Positions 1 to 7,358 are shown, counted from the stretch's first letter. The stretch: 8,055 nt of DNA from an uncultured Neisseriaceae bacterium (GCA_903891375.1 CAITEL010000375.1:1-8055); one strand, 5' to 3'. The notes: generated by a model from the sequence alone, not told the origin. Numbers and translations are program-made.

Positions 1-685
1 AAAATGCCAGCACTTGCACAATTGAAATCGAGAGTTTACTCATACTAAATACAGAGTCAAGAAGTAGGGCAGAGATTATACCAAAACAAAAAATACTTAT
101 TAATTCATCTAATATTGATGCTACCAGAATTATCTTTACTTCTTTTGTGTGTAAGATTTTCATTTCTTTAAAGGTTCTCGCTGATATTCCAGTGGCAGTA
201 GCCGCTGTGATAATACCAAATAATAAATTGCGCATAATATTGGGGTTATCAATTAAATAGTTTGATACAAGGAAACCAGCAACAAAGGTAATAATTGTTC
301 CAGAAATTGCGACAACAAACCCCATACGAAAATTTTTCTTTAAATCAGAAAATTTTGACGCAAGTCCTATTTCAAACATTAAGATGATTCCACCTAATTC
401 AGCAAGAAAATGAATAATCTCATTGGTTTCAGCATCTTTAAAAATACTAATACCGAAATTATTAAGATCACCCAATATTATCCCAGCTAATATCTCGGCG
501 ACAACTAAAGGCAAACCAATTTTTTTTATTATAGATAAGCCACGGGATAAAAAAATGAATACAACTAACCACAAAAAAATTACTGGGTCAGTTTCTTTTG
601 ATATAACTACACTACCTTGGTTGTTACTGGCATATATGAATCCGCATAATAAAACAAACCCAAGTATTAATAATATCTTTTTCAT
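1..685 (-). CDS. Kef/NhaS-type cation:proton antiporter (CPA2 family), N-terminal 228 residues, cut by the window edge
   Basis: My translation of the minus strand from the ATG at 685-683 stays open to base 1, so the C-terminal part is outside the window. It begins with a signal-like hydrophobic stretch (MKKILLIL.., residues 1-20). Further hydrophobic segments follow, with family signatures AEILAGIILG (about 63-72), TAATATGISARTF (about 160-172) and ASILDEL (189-195). In CPA2 exchangers these correspond to the first core helix, the unwound crossing helix and the ion-binding helix. Such proteins exchange Na+ or K+ for H+ across the inner membrane. The usual Asp-Asp pair of the ion-binding helix reads Asp193-Glu194 here. 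The gene overlaps purK by ATGA (682-685), and a GGGAG site at 691-695 lies in the last purK codons, so translation is probably coupled. A regulatory TrkA-N/RCK domain may or may not follow; it cannot be seen. The family is secure, the transported ion is not. Confidence 0.88.
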   Translation of the reverse strand, partial: MKKILLILGFVLLCGFIYASNNQGSVVISKETDPVIFLWLVVFIFLSRGLSIIKKIGLPLVVAEILAGIILGDLNNFGISIFKDAETNEIIHFLAELGGIILMFEIGLASKFSDLKKNFRMGFVVAISGTIITFVAGFLVSNYLIDNPNIMRNLLFGIITAATATGISARTFKEMKILHTKEVKIILVASILDELISIFCFGIISALLLDSVFSMSKLSISIVQVLAF

Positions 686-1842
686 CTCTTCTCCCATAAT
701 TGTTTTATTTCATGTGCCTGTGTTATAAGGTTATCTAAATCATTTCCTAGCAGAGTTAAATGTCCCATTTTTCGTCCAGTTCGAGCTTGCTCCTTTTCGT
801 ACAAATGTAATTTAATATTAGCATATTTGTTTAATATGATTCCCCAATTAGGTGGTGATAAATCATTGTCAATATGATATATATTCCCAAGAATATTCAT
901 CATTACTGCGCAACTATGCGAGCTAGTATCACCTAATTTTAGATTACATACGCTTCTGAGTTGTTGTTCAAATTGTGATGTTAGTGACGCATCTATACTA
1001 TAATGTCCAGAATTATGCGGACGTGGTGCCATCTCATTGGCATATACTTCACCATCATTGCTAATAAAAAACTCAATAGTAAGAACTCCAATATAATCAA
1101 GTTTGGTAACTATTGCTTCTGCATACCCTTTGGCTGTGGCAATGATTTCATTATCAACCCGTGCTGGTATTATAGATATATCGAGAATGCCATTTTTATG
1201 AATGTTTTCAATAACAGGGTATGCGACAGTTTCAAAATTATTGCGGGCAATAATAACTGACACTTCGGTATTTAATTCGAGCATTTTTTCTAGAATACAT
1301 TCGCAGTTATTTAATTTATTAAATGCATCACTTAATTCAAGTTTATTTATGACTTTTATTTGCCCTTTTCCATCATATCCCATTGTTGTAGTTTTAAGTA
1401 TGGCTGGGAATATTGAGTCATCAATGTTATTAATATCGTCGATGTTAATAATAGGGTAATATTGCGTAGTCTTAATATTCAAGCTATTAAAAAATGTTTT
1501 TTCTTTTAGTCGATTTTGTGATATTAGGATTGCGTTTGCTTTAGGGTAAACTGGTTTAAGTTTATCTAAAAACTCTATAGCCTCAGCTGGCACATTTTCA
1601 AACTCTGTAGTAATCACATCTGACAATTCTGCAAGTTTTGTTAATGCTAGCTTATCAGTATAGTTTGCAATTATATGTTCGTTTGCAAAGTACTTTGCTG
1701 GGGCGTTCACATCAGGTTCTAAGACAACTACTTTATATCCCATTTGCCTAGTACTAATAGCTAACATGCGTCCGAGCTGTCCTCCACCGATTATGCCAAT
1801 TGTTTGTGGTGGATAAATAGATTTTTGTTCTTTATTTAACAC
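682..1842 (-). CDS. purK: N5-carboxyaminoimidazole ribonucleotide synthase PurK
   Basis: The 386-residue ATP-grasp protein carboxylates 5-aminoimidazole ribonucleotide (AIR) with ATP and bicarbonate to N5-CAIR in cytosolic de novo purine synthesis. The N-terminal nucleotide-fold loop GIIGGGQLGRM is at 16-26 and FENVP at 81-85. The ATP-grasp glycine loop GYDGKGQ is at 155-161, the metal/ATP site NEMAPRPHNSGHY at 269-281, and the C-terminal ARTGRKMGH at 353-361. All family landmarks are present, and the length is slightly above the roughly 355 residues of the E. coli enzyme because of a short N-terminal extension and small insertions. The start is a GTG (1842-1840), supported by AAGG at 1851-1854, 8 bases upstream. 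It lies 18 bases after purE, whose product uses its N5-CAIR, and its TGA stop overlaps the antiporter start. No PurR-like operator was recognised. Confidence 0.97.
   Translation of the reverse strand: MLNKEQKSIYPPQTIGIIGGGQLGRMLAISTRQMGYKVVVLEPDVNAPAKYFANEHIIANYTDKLALTKLAELSDVITTEFENVPAEAIEFLDKLKPVYPKANAILISQNRLKEKTFFNSLNIKTTQYYPIINIDDINNIDDSIFPAILKTTTMGYDGKGQIKVINKLELSDAFNKLNNCECILEKMLELNTEVSVIIARNNFETVAYPVIENIHKNGILDISIIPARVDNEIIATAKGYAEAIVTKLDYIGVLTIEFFISNDGEVYANEMAPRPHNSGHYSIDASLTSQFEQQLRSVCNLKLGDTSSHSCAVMMNILGNIYHIDNDLSPPNWGIILNKYANIKLHLYEKEQARTGRKMGHLTLLGNDLDNLITQAHEIKQLWEKR
691..695 (-). promoter_or_regulatory. Shine-Dalgarno site of the antiporter gene, inside purK
   Basis: GGGAG on the minus strand lies 5 bases before the ATG at 685 and forms part of the Trp-Glu codons at the end of purK. 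With the ATGA stop/start overlap it supports the ATG chosen for the antiporter and suggests translational coupling to purK. Confidence 0.7.
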
Positions 1843-1860
1843 TAGTTTTGCCTTTATTAA

Positions 1861-2349
1861 TTAAATAATATCTGGTAATGTCATGTCCATTACTGCTTGA
1901 GTTTGGTGTTTTCTAAATTCATGGAGTTTGTGAGCAAGATGTTCATCATAACGCGCAAGAATTGCAACAGTCATAAGTGCAGAGTTAATAGCGCCAGCCT
2001 CACCAATAGCCATAGTTGCAACAGGTATTCCTTTTGGCATTTGCACAATAGAAAGTAAAGAATCTTGCCCCTTTAAATATTTAGATGGTATAGGCACTCC
2101 AATAACTGGCACAATCGTTTTACTGGCAATCATACCAGGTAGATGAGCGGCGCCACCCGCTCCAGCAATAATAACCTTTAACCCGTGTGTCTCAGCTGAT
2201 TCAGCATACTCAAACATAAAATTTGGTGTGCGATGAGCTGACACAACTAATGCTTCGTAATTTACACCAAAATCTTTGAGAGTTTTCGCAGCAAATTGCA
2301 TTATTTCCCAATCAGAGTTACTACCCATAACAATACCAACTTTTATCAT
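1861..2349 (-). CDS. purE: N5-CAIR mutase PurE (class I)
   Basis: The 162-residue protein matches class I PurE, which converts N5-CAIR to CAIR in de novo purine synthesis and forms a soluble octamer in characterised members. The diagnostic sites are visible: GSNSDW at 9-14, SAHRTP at 37-42 and [11 protein letters not shown] at 63-73, including the AHLPG segment around the catalytic His. Length is normal, so the gene is intact. The ATG at 2349-2347 has a strong AGAGGA site (2357-2362) 7 bases upstream. It is followed by purK after 18 bases, the usual purE-purK order, so both enzymes of the bacterial two-step AIR carboxylation are made together. Presence of PurK agrees with N5-CAIR mutase rather than the class II AIR carboxylase activity. 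Confidence 0.97.
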   Translation of the reverse strand: MIKVGIVMGSNSDWEIMQFAAKTLKDFGVNYEALVVSAHRTPNFMFEYAESAETHGLKVIIAGAGGAAHLPGMIASKTIVPVIGVPIPSKYLKGQDSLLSIVQMPKGIPVATMAIGEAGAINSALMTVAILARYDEHLAHKLHEFRKHQTQAVMDMTLPDII

Positions 2350-2356
2350 GTTTATA

Positions 2357-2362
2357 TCCTCT
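2357..2362 (-). promoter_or_regulatory. Shine-Dalgarno site of purE overlapping the preceding stop codon
   Basis: AGAGGA on the minus strand shares its first two bases with the TAG stop of the acetyltransferase gene (2361-2363) and lies 7 bases before the purE ATG. A ribosome terminating on the upstream gene would sit on this site, which suggests re-initiation or coupling. Confidence 0.75.
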
Positions 2363-2816
2363 ATAAAATTAATTTGTATCCTTCATGACTATTCACATAT
2401 CCTAAATTATCATAAAATCTATGTGCATCATGTCTTTGTTTATTAGTAGTTAGTTGAATCAAACTACAGCCGTTTAATCTGGCAAATTTTTCAATTTCAT
2501 TAAATAGCCATTTTCCAATACCTTGCCCACGAAGTTTATGGCTAACTCTCACCCCCTCAACTAGTAACCTAGTATTACAGTTTAGAGTTAATGAATATAG
2601 AATGGATAATTCACAACAAGCAATAACATTGTTTTCAAATTCAATGACCATAGATTGTTGATTATCAGAATTAAAAATTTTATTAAACTGTGCCGTATAT
2701 TGGTCCATTTCTTCTAAATTTTCGCGGGTTTTACCTAAAATATCATCAAAGAGTAATCCAACGACAGATGGCACATCATTAATTGTGGCTCTACGAAATA
2801 ATAACTGTTCTAGCAT
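2361..2816 (-). CDS. GNAT family N-acetyltransferase
   Basis: The 151-residue single-domain protein has the GNAT fold. [15 protein letters not shown] (8-22) is the usual beta1-alpha1 opening. [20 protein letters not shown] (86-105) holds the acetyl-CoA pyrophosphate-binding R-x-x-G-x-G loop (R96, G99, G101). [10 protein letters not shown] (131-140) is motif B with the conserved Tyr of the final helix. It should transfer an acetyl group from acetyl-CoA to an amine, but the substrate (small molecule, antibiotic or protein) cannot be read from the sequence. No membrane segment is visible. The ATG at 2816-2814 follows a TAGGA ribosome-binding site. The gene lies 10 bases after a small ORF and 11 bases before purE, so it belongs to the same operon. 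The family call is firm, the function is open. Confidence 0.92.
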   Translation of the reverse strand: MLEQLLFRRATINDVPSVVGLLFDDILGKTRENLEEMDQYTAQFNKIFNSDNQQSMVIEFENNVIACCELSILYSLTLNCNTRLLVEGVRVSHKLRGQGIGKWLFNEIEKFARLNGCSLIQLTTNKQRHDAHRFYDNLGYVNSHEGYKLIL

Positions 2817-2826
2817 TTGTTTTTTC

Positions 2827-2940
2827 CTAATTGAAATCTAATCGCCAAATTTGAACAGCAATTACAGCGAGTTGTTCGTTTCTACGATTAATTTTATCAA
2901 AGTTTTGTGTGTCGGTGGAGAATGAATTTTCTAATGCCAT
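2827..2940 (-). CDS. Small ORF of 37 codons between mutS and the acetyltransferase gene, unknown function
   Basis: An ATG at 2940-2938 opens a frame of 37 residues ending in TAG at 2829-2827. I do not recognise the product. The N-terminal half is polar (S, T, N, D, K, R). The C-terminal part, NEQLAVIAVQIWRLDFN (21-37), could form an amphipathic helix. It fills the only sizeable gap in the operon, starting 18 bases after the mutS stop and ending 10 bases before the acetyltransferase ATG. Its TAG stop is part of the TAGGA ribosome-binding site of the next gene, a layout expected for a translated, coupled ORF. Against it, its own ribosome-binding site is weak (AAAAGG about 12 bases upstream) and a 37-codon frame can arise by chance. 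It could also be the remnant of a longer gene or a leader for the acetyltransferase. Confidence 0.42.
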   Translation of the reverse strand: MALENSFSTDTQNFDKINRRNEQLAVIAVQIWRLDFN

Positions 2941-2958
2941 AATTGAATTTTACCTTTT

Positions 2959-5544
2959 TTAATTTAATGTGTTCTTTAAATTATATAATAATTCTAAAGC
3001 ATCACGAGCCGATAAATTATCTGGGTTTAATGTTTTTATTTGTTCTAAAACCAAAGATTCTGATTCAGAAATTTGTTTTTCATTGACATTATTTACATTA
3101 TCTTGAACAAGAATATCTTCAATCAACACTTCATTAAATAAATCTAATTGGTTATTGTTTTGCTTAGCTTCTACTTGCTGTAAATAACGTTTGGCAATGT
3201 TTATTACATTCTTAGGAATACCAGCAAGAGATGCTACTTGTATGCCATAGCTTTTTTCGGCTGCACCTTCGTATACATGATGTAAAAAAACAATGTTTTC
3301 TTCGTGCTCCACTGCACTTAAATGCACGTTTTTAGCTAAAGTATATTGATTTGCCATATTAGTTAGTTCAAAATAATGTGTGGCAAAGAGGGTGTAGCAT
3401 TGAATTTTTTCAATTAAGTATCTTGATATTGCATGGGCTAAAGATAATCCATCAAATGTTGAAGTACCACGTCCAACTTCATCTAACAGCACTAGAGAAT
3501 TTTTTGTGGCATTATTTAAAATATTTGCAGTTTCTGACATTTCAACCATAAAAGTTGATTTACCTAAGGCTAAGTCATCGGAAGCGCCAATCCGAGTAAA
3601 AATCCTATCGATATGTCCAATAGTGGCATTATCAGCAGGCACAAAAGAACCACAGTATGCCATTAGTACTATAATTGCAGTTTGGCGCATATATGTTGAT
3701 TTACCACCCATATTAGGACCAGTAATTAATAAAAATTTAGTATTATTGTTTAAATTAATGTCATTAGCGATAAATTGTTCAACTTGTTTTTCAATAACTG
3801 GATGTCTAGCTTGTAGAATATTTATGGTGTTTTCATCACTTAATTGAGGTTTAATATAGTTGTTTTTAACGGCAAGTGTAGCAAAATTATTTAACACATC
3901 AAGTGATGCAATGGTGTGAGCCAATACTTGTAGCTCATTAATGTGTGTATTTAAAAAACTCAATAGTTCTTCATAGAGCTTTTTTTCCAGATTAATCGCT
4001 TTTTCATTGGCGTTTAATACTTTAATTTCAAAGGTTTTTAATTCTGGGGTAGTATACCTTTCTGCATTTTTTAAAGTTTGTGTACGTCTGTATTCAGAAG
4101 GTACTTTCACGCTGTAGCTATTTGATATTTCAATAAAAAAACCATGCACACGATTATATTCGATTTTTAAATTAGGAATTTGAGTACGGGTGCGTTCTTT
4201 AGTTTCTAGCTCAAGTAAATATTTATTGGCATTAGTTTGTACATCACGCAAATGGTCTAACTCATCACTATAACCATCATTAATTACATTCCCATCACGA
4301 ACCAGAGCGCTAGGCTCCAGCTTTAATCCTTTTTGTAATTTATCCACAATATCACTAGAGAAATTCTCAAAAATTGAGATTAAACTTACCAGCAAGCTAT
4401 CGTTAATTTGTTCTTTTAAAGGCACAAGTTTAGGTAATACTGCCAATGATTCACGAAGTGCAGTTAAATCACGTGGTTTAGCACTCATTAATGCGATTCT
4501 GCTTGTTATTCGTTCAATATCACAAATATTGGTTAATATTTCATTTACCTTAAATGGCGCATTAATTAATGATGAAACAGCATTCAGGCGCACATTTATC
4601 TCATCATGATTTTTTAACGGATTATTAAGCCAAAAGCGTAATTTACGTGCCCCCATAGACGTATTACAGTAATTTAGTAACGAGAATATAGTCGGTGATT
4701 TATCGCCATTAATTGTGTAGTTAATCTCTAAATTACGTCGTGAAATAGCATCAAGGGTTAGCGTGTTAGTTAAAATATCTTCAGTTATTTTATGGATATG
4801 AGGTAAGTTGTTACATTGTGTTTGTTTAGTGTATTCTAACAAAACTGAAGCGGCAGAAATACCTAGCTTATTTTTTGTGTTTATTCCAAAGCCAGTTAAA
4901 TCAGCAGTCTGAAAATGTTCGCATATTTTTTTATAACAAGAGTTAAACTCAAAGTTCCAATCAGGAATATATTTAATAAAGCATTTGATGGGCAATTTAA
5001 GGATTAATGTTCGTATAGATTCAGGTATAAGTAGTTCATTAGGAGTAATTCGCTCAATATTCGTAATTAAATCATTAATGGGGAATTGGCTAATAACAAA
5101 TGTACCAGCAGCAACAGAAATAGATGCAATGCCGTACTCATCCTTATCTTTGAATATACACGAGATTAGATTTTCACTAGTATCATCAAGTAATGAAGAG
5201 TCAGATAGAGTTCCTGGAGTTATAATGCGAGTAACTTTTCGTTCAACAGGGCCTTTTCCTGTCACTTCCCCAACTTGATCAACAATAACCACAGACTGAT
5301 TGAGTTTGACTAGTTTAATTAAATATTGATCAATAGAATGATAGGGTACGCCCGCCATTTTAATTGGGGTAGACGCAGAAGTTCCACGTGTAGTTAATGT
5401 GATACCAAGTAGTTTAGAAGCATGAACAGCATCATCAAAAAATAGTTCATAAAAATCGCCCATGCGGTACAAAACTAACATGTCTGGATAATCAGCTTTG
5501 ATGGATAGGTACTGTTGCATCATTGGTGTGTGATTACTGTTCAC
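2959..5544 (-). CDS. mutS: DNA mismatch repair protein MutS
   Basis: The 861-residue protein recognises base mismatches and small loops and recruits MutL in an ATP-dependent cycle. In order: the mismatch-reading domain with GDFYELF (Phe31-x-Glu33, the wedge Phe and Glu), connector, lever/clamp regions with [12 protein letters not shown] and [17 protein letters not shown], then the ABC-type ATPase. That domain has Walker A GPNMGGKS (609-616), Walker B ending in LLDE (Asp688-Glu689) followed by the signature GRGTSTFDG, and ATHYFELT. The tail holds QLDLF (799-803), a good match to beta-clamp-binding peptides, and [17 protein letters not shown], the usual C-terminal tetramer segment. Length is close to the 853 residues of E. 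coli MutS, so it is intact. I prefer the GTG start at 5544 because AGAGG lies 9 bases before it; an ATG seven codons further in is possible. It sits 21 bases after suhB. No mutL is in the window. Confidence 0.98.
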   Translation of the reverse strand: MNSNHTPMMQQYLSIKADYPDMLVLYRMGDFYELFFDDAVHASKLLGITLTTRGTSASTPIKMAGVPYHSIDQYLIKLVKLNQSVVIVDQVGEVTGKGPVERKVTRIITPGTLSDSSLLDDTSENLISCIFKDKDEYGIASISVAAGTFVISQFPINDLITNIERITPNELLIPESIRTLILKLPIKCFIKYIPDWNFEFNSCYKKICEHFQTADLTGFGINTKNKLGISAASVLLEYTKQTQCNNLPHIHKITEDILTNTLTLDAISRRNLEINYTINGDKSPTIFSLLNYCNTSMGARKLRFWLNNPLKNHDEINVRLNAVSSLINAPFKVNEILTNICDIERITSRIALMSAKPRDLTALRESLAVLPKLVPLKEQINDSLLVSLISIFENFSSDIVDKLQKGLKLEPSALVRDGNVINDGYSDELDHLRDVQTNANKYLLELETKERTRTQIPNLKIEYNRVHGFFIEISNSYSVKVPSEYRRTQTLKNAERYTTPELKTFEIKVLNANEKAINLEKKLYEELLSFLNTHINELQVLAHTIASLDVLNNFATLAVKNNYIKPQLSDENTINILQARHPVIEKQVEQFIANDINLNNNTKFLLITGPNMGGKSTYMRQTAIIVLMAYCGSFVPADNATIGHIDRIFTRIGASDDLALGKSTFMVEMSETANILNNATKNSLVLLDEVGRGTSTFDGLSLAHAISRYLIEKIQCYTLFATHYFELTNMANQYTLAKNVHLSAVEHEENIVFLHHVYEGAAEKSYGIQVASLAGIPKNVINIAKRYLQQVEAKQNNNQLDLFNEVLIEDILVQDNVNNVNEKQISESESLVLEQIKTLNPDNLSARDALELLYNLKNTLN

Positions 5545-5553
5545 GCTATATAA

Positions 5554-5558
5554 CCTCT
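5554..5558 (-). promoter_or_regulatory. Shine-Dalgarno site deciding the GTG start of mutS
   Basis: AGAGG on the minus strand in the 21-base suhB-mutS gap lies 9 bases before the GTG at 5544 but about 30 bases before the first in-frame ATG. This favours GTG. The resulting N-terminus (..HTPMMQQY) also fits the known MutS start region. Confidence 0.7.
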
Positions 5559-5565
5559 AACGTTT

Positions 5566-6345
5566 TTATAAATGTTTCTGAATAATTTTTTGCAATGGAG
5601 AGATGACTTTAGCATTGCCAGCAATGATACTGCCATTACCACCAGTATGTTGTTTTCCATTAAAGTCAATAACACTACCACCAGACTCTTTAATTAATAA
5701 TACTCCAGCAGCAACATCCCATGCTTTTAAACTAAACTCCCAAAATCCATCAACATAACCAGCGGCAACGTAGGCTAAATCTAATGCCGCAGAACCACAA
5801 CGTCTTTGACCAGAGGTTGCTAACGTGATTTCTTTAAAAATCGCTAAATATTTATCAATGTTTTCTAAATCACAAGTGGGGAATCCAGTGGCAATTAAAG
5901 CATTTTCCATGTTGTTGGCAGTAACACGAAGACGTTTGTCGTTAAGGAATGCACCTTTACCAATTTCTGCTTTGTATAAATCATTACGATTTGGATCAAA
6001 CACTATACCGTTTGTGATTTTATTTTTTTCTTTTAACGCTATGGAAATACAATACTGTGGGTGTCCATGCATAAAGTTAGTGGTGCCATCAATTGGATCT
6101 ATAATCCAAGTGAATTCAGAATGTTTGTCGTCGAATCCAGATTCTTCGCCCATTATGTTATGGGTAGGGTAGGCTTTTTTTATTGTGGAGATAATTATTT
6201 CTTCTGATTTTTTATCTAAATCTGTTACGTAATCATTATGACCTTTTTTTTCAATATTTAAATTAGAAAGGTTGCGACTTCCTTGTTGAATAAAGTTTCC
6301 AGCTAAGTAGGCGGCTTTGGTTGCAATATTTAAAAATGCTGACAT
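5566..6345 (-). CDS. suhB: Inositol-1-monophosphatase family protein, SuhB-like
   Basis: The 259-residue protein is a Mg2+-dependent phosphatase of the inositol monophosphatase superfamily. Visible metal-site motifs are GEES (Glu67 at 66-69), WIIDPIDGTTNF (80-91, with Asp83 and Asp86) and WDVAAGVLLIKESGG (209-223, Asp210). Spacing and length match E. coli SuhB (267 residues), which hydrolyses myo-inositol-1-phosphate and also acts as an antitermination factor for rRNA transcription. Whether this protein has the second role cannot be read here. Other family branches (histidinol-phosphate phosphatase, CysQ) are less likely, given the close match around WIIDPIDGTTNF and GFPTCD. The gene is the first of the leftward operon. 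Its ATG at 6345 has only a diffuse purine-rich ribosome-binding site (AGAAAGAAA), and a promoter lies at about 6382-6390. Confidence 0.93.
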   Translation of the reverse strand: MSAFLNIATKAAYLAGNFIQQGSRNLSNLNIEKKGHNDYVTDLDKKSEEIIISTIKKAYPTHNIMGEESGFDDKHSEFTWIIDPIDGTTNFMHGHPQYCISIALKEKNKITNGIVFDPNRNDLYKAEIGKGAFLNDKRLRVTANNMENALIATGFPTCDLENIDKYLAIFKEITLATSGQRRCGSAALDLAYVAAGYVDGFWEFSLKAWDVAAGVLLIKESGGSVIDFNGKQHTGGNGSIIAGNAKVISPLQKIIQKHL

Positions 6346-6381
6346 ATATTTCTTTCTTCTCTCATTATTGTAGAACTATAT

Positions 6382-6390
6382 ATTTTACCA
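6382..6390 (-). promoter_or_regulatory. Probable extended -10 promoter of the suhB-mutS-purEK operon (leftward)
   Basis: On the minus strand the sequence reads AGTGGTAAAAT. TAAAAT (6382-6387) is a good -10, and the TG of the preceding TGG makes it an extended -10, a class that needs little or no -35. No convincing -35 hexamer is seen 16-18 bases upstream. Transcription would start near 6374, giving a leader of about 30 bases. It mirrors the rightward promoter at 6410-6418. Confidence 0.6.
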
Positions 6391-6414
6391 CTAATTACCC
6401 CTTAGTAAGTGGTA
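6386..6414. repeat. 29-bp inverted repeat joining two divergent -10 elements
   Basis: The arms TACCACT (6386-6392) and AGTGGTA (6408-6414) are exact reverse complements around a 15-base AT-rich centre. Each arm contains the TGG and first bases of one of the two divergent extended -10 elements. The symmetry may simply reflect two copies of the same promoter core in opposite directions, or may double as a site for a dimeric regulator. Confidence 0.6.
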
Positions 6415-6418
6415 TAAT
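6410..6418 (+). promoter_or_regulatory. Probable extended -10 promoter of the YecA/YgfB-like gene (rightward)
   Basis: TGGTATAAT contains a consensus TATAAT (6413-6418) with the extended -10 TG one base ahead. A start site near 6425 would give a leader of about 28 bases before the ATG at 6454. The 17-18 base upstream window has no clear -35. The surrounding core GTGGTATAATT is repeated in front of ssrA. Confidence 0.65.
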
Positions 6419-6453
6419 TTACCCTTATTTGAAGTTTTTATAAAAGAGGTATA

Positions 6454-7179
6454 ATGAAAAAATTTTCACAAGAAGAGTTAGCTAAAATTTCCATACAAAT
6501 AAACGAATATTTTTATAAAGGGTATGATATATATTTCATTCATGGTTGGATTGCCTCGTATTTATCCTCTCCTAGCGATAGTGAAGAAGACATGGTGATT
6601 CCCATGTATTTGGTGCTAGATGAAGACAAAATCACTGACGAAAATACATTTACTCAATTTGTAGATAATCTGTTAGATTTATACAAAGATTTATCCGATA
6701 AAACGTACGAACAAAACAAGCTAATTAAACCGTTAGTAAATATTATGCATCCGAATAATTTTCTTATAGCAGAAACCACAGTTACGGAAAAAACAAATCT
6801 ACTAAATTGGTTATATGGGTATTTGTGTTGTTACTTAACTATTGGTGTAGATATGGTTGAACATTGTCATGATGTGGATTTATTAGAGAAAAGATTTTTC
6901 CCTGCTTTATTTACTATTTGTGCTTGTTTTATTTTACTTGAGGCAGAAATCGGTACGGCGTCGCTTTTATATACTAGTGATGATTTAGTAGACTTTCAGG
7001 AGCTAAAAGAAGACGTAGAGAGTATGTGGGAAGACGATGAAAATGGTTCTTTTATAGATGGATTAAAAAAGTATACACTGGCAGAATCAATGGAGCATTT
7101 GATTGAGGCTTTAAATAGTGTTTTTTTCGTCGTAAGAAAAACAGAAGAAACCAAGTTTAATGCAGATGAGTTGAAGTAA
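6454..7179 (+). CDS. YecA/YgfB (UPF0149)-like protein, acidic, unknown function
   Basis: The 241-residue protein resembles the YecA/YgfB family. The landmarks are IHGWIASYLSSP (29-40, comparable to the family's y-H-G-f-L-a-a-...-P), followed by a short acidic loop and IPMYLVLDED, and later WLYGYLCCYL (119-128, comparable to the family's W-a-x-G-F-l). Family members are small helical proteins found next to diverse housekeeping genes, and no reaction is established for them from sequence. It is notably acidic, especially at 176-203 (DD, EDVESMWEDDEN). It has no SEC-C zinc motif at the C-terminus, unlike E. coli YecA. Two hydrophobic stretches (122-135 and 149-164) look like buried helices with several Cys rather than clear membrane segments. 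The ATG has a strong AGAGGT site 4-5 bases upstream. It is transcribed alone, divergently from suhB. Family placement is moderate, function unknown. Confidence 0.72.
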   Translation: MKKFSQEELAKISIQINEYFYKGYDIYFIHGWIASYLSSPSDSEEDMVIPMYLVLDEDKITDENTFTQFVDNLLDLYKDLSDKTYEQNKLIKPLVNIMHPNNFLIAETTVTEKTNLLNWLYGYLCCYLTIGVDMVEHCHDVDLLEKRFFPALFTICACFILLEAEIGTASLLYTSDDLVDFQELKEDVESMWEDDENGSFIDGLKKYTLAESMEHLIEALNSVFFVVRKTEETKFNADELK

Positions 7180-7234
7180 TCTAAAATAAATGTTATATAA
7201 AAATTCAAAAAATTACGTTTAGTTCTTAATAATG

Positions 7235-7243
7235 TGGTATAAT
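7235..7243 (+). promoter_or_regulatory. Probable extended -10 promoter of ssrA within a small palindrome
   Basis: TGGTATAAT again gives TATAAT (7238-7243) with an extended -10 TG. It lies inside the perfect 14-base palindrome TGGTATAATTACCA (7235-7248). Transcription would begin around 7250, leaving about 30 bases ahead of the mature tmRNA 5' end at 7280, to be removed by RNase P as for tRNAs. No strong -35 is visible. The rest of 7180-7279 shows no terminator for the upstream gene and no ORF. Confidence 0.65.
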
Positions 7244-7327
7244 TACCAACTAACTATTAAACTGTAGTAGGTATCTCTTGGGGGTGACATGGCTTCGACG
7301 GGGGTATCAAAGCAATAAAGTGCATAC

Positions 7328-7358
7328 CGTGATTTCAGTCTCACGTAAATCACTGAAA
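7328..7358 (+). other. tmRNA pseudoknot PK1
   Basis: CGTGA (7328-7332) pairs with TCACG (7341-7345). The loop bases TTTCAG (7333-7338) pair with CTGAAA (7353-7358), a classic H-type pseudoknot. It ends about 31 bases before the resume codon, the expected place for PK1, which is needed for correct tmRNA function in studied species. Confidence 0.85.

Noticed and set aside
520..527. Run of eight T (A8 on the coding strand) inside the antiporter gene, considered as a phase-variation tract
   Set aside because: The frame is intact through it, runs of seven to eight A/T are common in this AT-rich window, and the protein is not a surface antigen. Nothing beyond base composition is needed to explain it.
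423..728. Plus-strand open frame of about 100 codons
   Set aside because: It lies opposite the antiporter and the end of purK. It has no ribosome-binding site or recognisable domain, and the minus-strand frame shows clear family motifs.
3506..3847. Plus-strand open frame opposite the MutS ATPase domain
   Set aside because: Antisense to the Walker A/B region. The open frame follows from the conserved codons of mutS, and no start signal or known motif is present.
5825..6172. Plus-strand open frame opposite suhB
   Set aside because: Fully antisense to a well-supported gene, with protein-unlike composition and no ribosome-binding site.
6996..7208. Minus-strand open frame of 70 codons over the end of the YecA/YgfB-like gene
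   Set aside because: Serine- and phenylalanine-rich mirror image of the acidic coding strand. The plus-strand gene has a strong start and a family match.
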